A stretch of DNA of 64,000 bases from JAPOXR01 sp965221935 (lineage in GTDB: Bacteria; Pseudomonadota; Alphaproteobacteria; Rhodobacterales; Rhodobacteraceae). The notes beneath the pieces were generated by a model. The model saw nothing but the letters and a program-made list of their open reading frames with translations, ran no database searches and was not told where the DNA came from. The stretch is from NCBI GenBank assembly GCA_965221935.1, contig CBDCSZ010000078.1, forward strand, positions 124,001 through 188,000. The letters are read 5' to 3'. The position numbers and the translations under genes were made by a program. This document shows, one piece after another, positions 63,191 through 64,000 of the stretch; position 1 is the stretch's first letter; each line of letters opens with the position of its first letter.

Positions 63191-64000
63191 ATGTCGACAT
63201 CGATCACCTGGAAGACCGTGGTCACGTCATCGTCGATTCTGTCGCTGGCGCTGGCGGGCGATGCGCTGATCTACGCTGTGCTGCCGGTTCACGCGGAAGC
63301 GTTCGGCGTCAGCCTGGTCTGGGTGGGGGTGCTGCTTTCGGCAAACCGGTTCGTGCGCGTGTTCGCGTACGGTTGGATCGCGAGGTCCGCCCAGCGATTC
63401 GGGCTTCGCAGACTGTGCATCGCGGCACTGCTGGCCGCGATCGTTTCCACCGCGATGTATGGGCTGGCGACAGGCGCCGCTGCGCTTTTGCTCGCCCGAA
63501 TCCTCTGGGGACTTGCATTTGCCGGGTTGTTGTTGGTCACGCTCGGCCATGCTGTGCACGATCGGGCCCGAGTAGGCTCGCGGCTGGGCTGGAGCCGCTG
63601 CATCCTGCATGTCGGACCCGCCCTGGCGTTGGTCGCGGGCGCATGGTTGACGGGTCATCTCGGGCCACGGACGGTGTTCGTGTGGCTGGCCCTGTTGACG
63701 GCGACCGCCATACCGCTCGCGTTGTCGCTGCCTGACGACCGGACCGGGGGCGGGGCGCCCGTATCCACTCGAAGCCTCGGCCGGCCGACGCTGATGGATC
63801 TGCTGTTCGCATTTCAGGGATTCGGTGTCGACGGAGTGTTCACGATCAGCATCACCCTGTTGCTGGCACAGGAGTTGCCGCTCGATCTCGCGGTTCTGTC
63901 GGGCGCTTCGCTGCTGGCCGTGCGCCACGTCTGCGATGCGGTGGGCGCGCTGCTGTTCGGCAGCATCGGCGACCGTCACGGAGCGGGACGCATTCTGGTC
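63191..64000 (+). CDS. MFS transporter, partial
   Basis: It starts at the ATG at 63191 and is open for 270 codons to the right edge. At least seven membrane helices are evident (for example IAALLAAIVSTAMYGLATGAAALLLARILWGLAFAGLLLV), with the MFS loop 2-3 motif region AQRFGLRRLC and the repeat-type GDRHGAGRI near the end of what is visible. The substrate is unknown. The frame is also open upstream of 63191, so a longer N-terminus is possible. Confidence 0.85.
   Translation, partial: MSTSITWKTVVTSSSILSLALAGDALIYAVLPVHAEAFGVSLVWVGVLLSANRFVRVFAYGWIARSAQRFGLRRLCIAALLAAIVSTAMYGLATGAAALLLARILWGLAFAGLLLVTLGHAVHDRARVGSRLGWSRCILHVGPALALVAGAWLTGHLGPRTVFVWLALLTATAIPLALSLPDDRTGGGAPVSTRSLGRPTLMDLLFAFQGFGVDGVFTISITLLLAQELPLDLAVLSGASLLAVRHVCDAVGALLFGSIGDRHGAGRILV

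Noticed and set aside
1..64000. CRISPR array, rRNA or tRNA genes
   Set aside because: No regularly spaced direct repeats of CRISPR size, no rRNA-like sequence and no convincing tRNA cloverleaf were seen; a tRNA could still be missed by eye.

Overview
The window looks like a GC-rich alphaproteobacterial chromosome. The best evidence is the housekeeping order: lgt-midA-pgeF on the minus strand, divergent ubiK, and ybjN-proC-csaA 16 kb further on. This is inferred from gene content and order, not from a marker tree.

Layout. 0-14.7 kb is mostly metabolic: a partial CHMI isomerase and a class III aminotransferase, a HEPN protein, an enolase-superfamily dehydratase, a proline-racemase-family protein (probably trans-3-hydroxyproline dehydratase), an agmatinase/ureohydrolase, the tungstate transporter tupBCA, and a convergent molybdenum-hydroxylase operon (coxS-L-M type, form II active-site loop). 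14.8-27.7 kb is a 'Russian doll' of insertion sequences four layers deep. Nearly every layer can be peeled off using its target-site duplication. It lies just upstream of coxS and separates the cox operon from the same-strand uspA and FAD-oxidase genes. 27.7-37.0 kb is again core chromosome: uspA, a FAD-linked oxidase, a CoxG-like gene, a branched-chain aminotransferase, trpS, an AAA-ATPase with a C-terminal HTH, pgeF, midA, lgt and ubiK.

37.0-52.9 kb is an accessory island between ubiK and ybjN. It holds an IS110 element split by an IS1634 element, an ORF-less group II intron, a plasmid-type RepA relic with nearby inverted repeats, an IS4 element with an 11-bp target duplication, a predicted deoxyribosyltransferase-like effector, a BrnT/BrnA toxin-antitoxin pair, a second group II intron relic, an APH-type kinase and several decayed IS fragments. 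52.9-57.4 kb is a compact plus-strand operon: ybjN, proC, csaA, a 2-hydroxyacid dehydrogenase, a Gfo/Idh oxidoreductase and a secreted HNH-excalibur nuclease. It is followed by a second, nearly identical IS1634 copy. From about 60.3 kb the sequence looks different in style and carries a phnE relic, an aldehyde dehydrogenase gene bracketed by 45-bp inverted repeats, and a partial MFS transporter.

Overall the window shows a genome under heavy, partly recent IS expansion: near-identical copies, intact target duplications and many broken passenger genes. Metabolic genes for hydroxyproline and guanidino compounds, tungstate uptake and a Mo-hydroxylase remain intact. Family assignments come from reading the translations; no database search was run.
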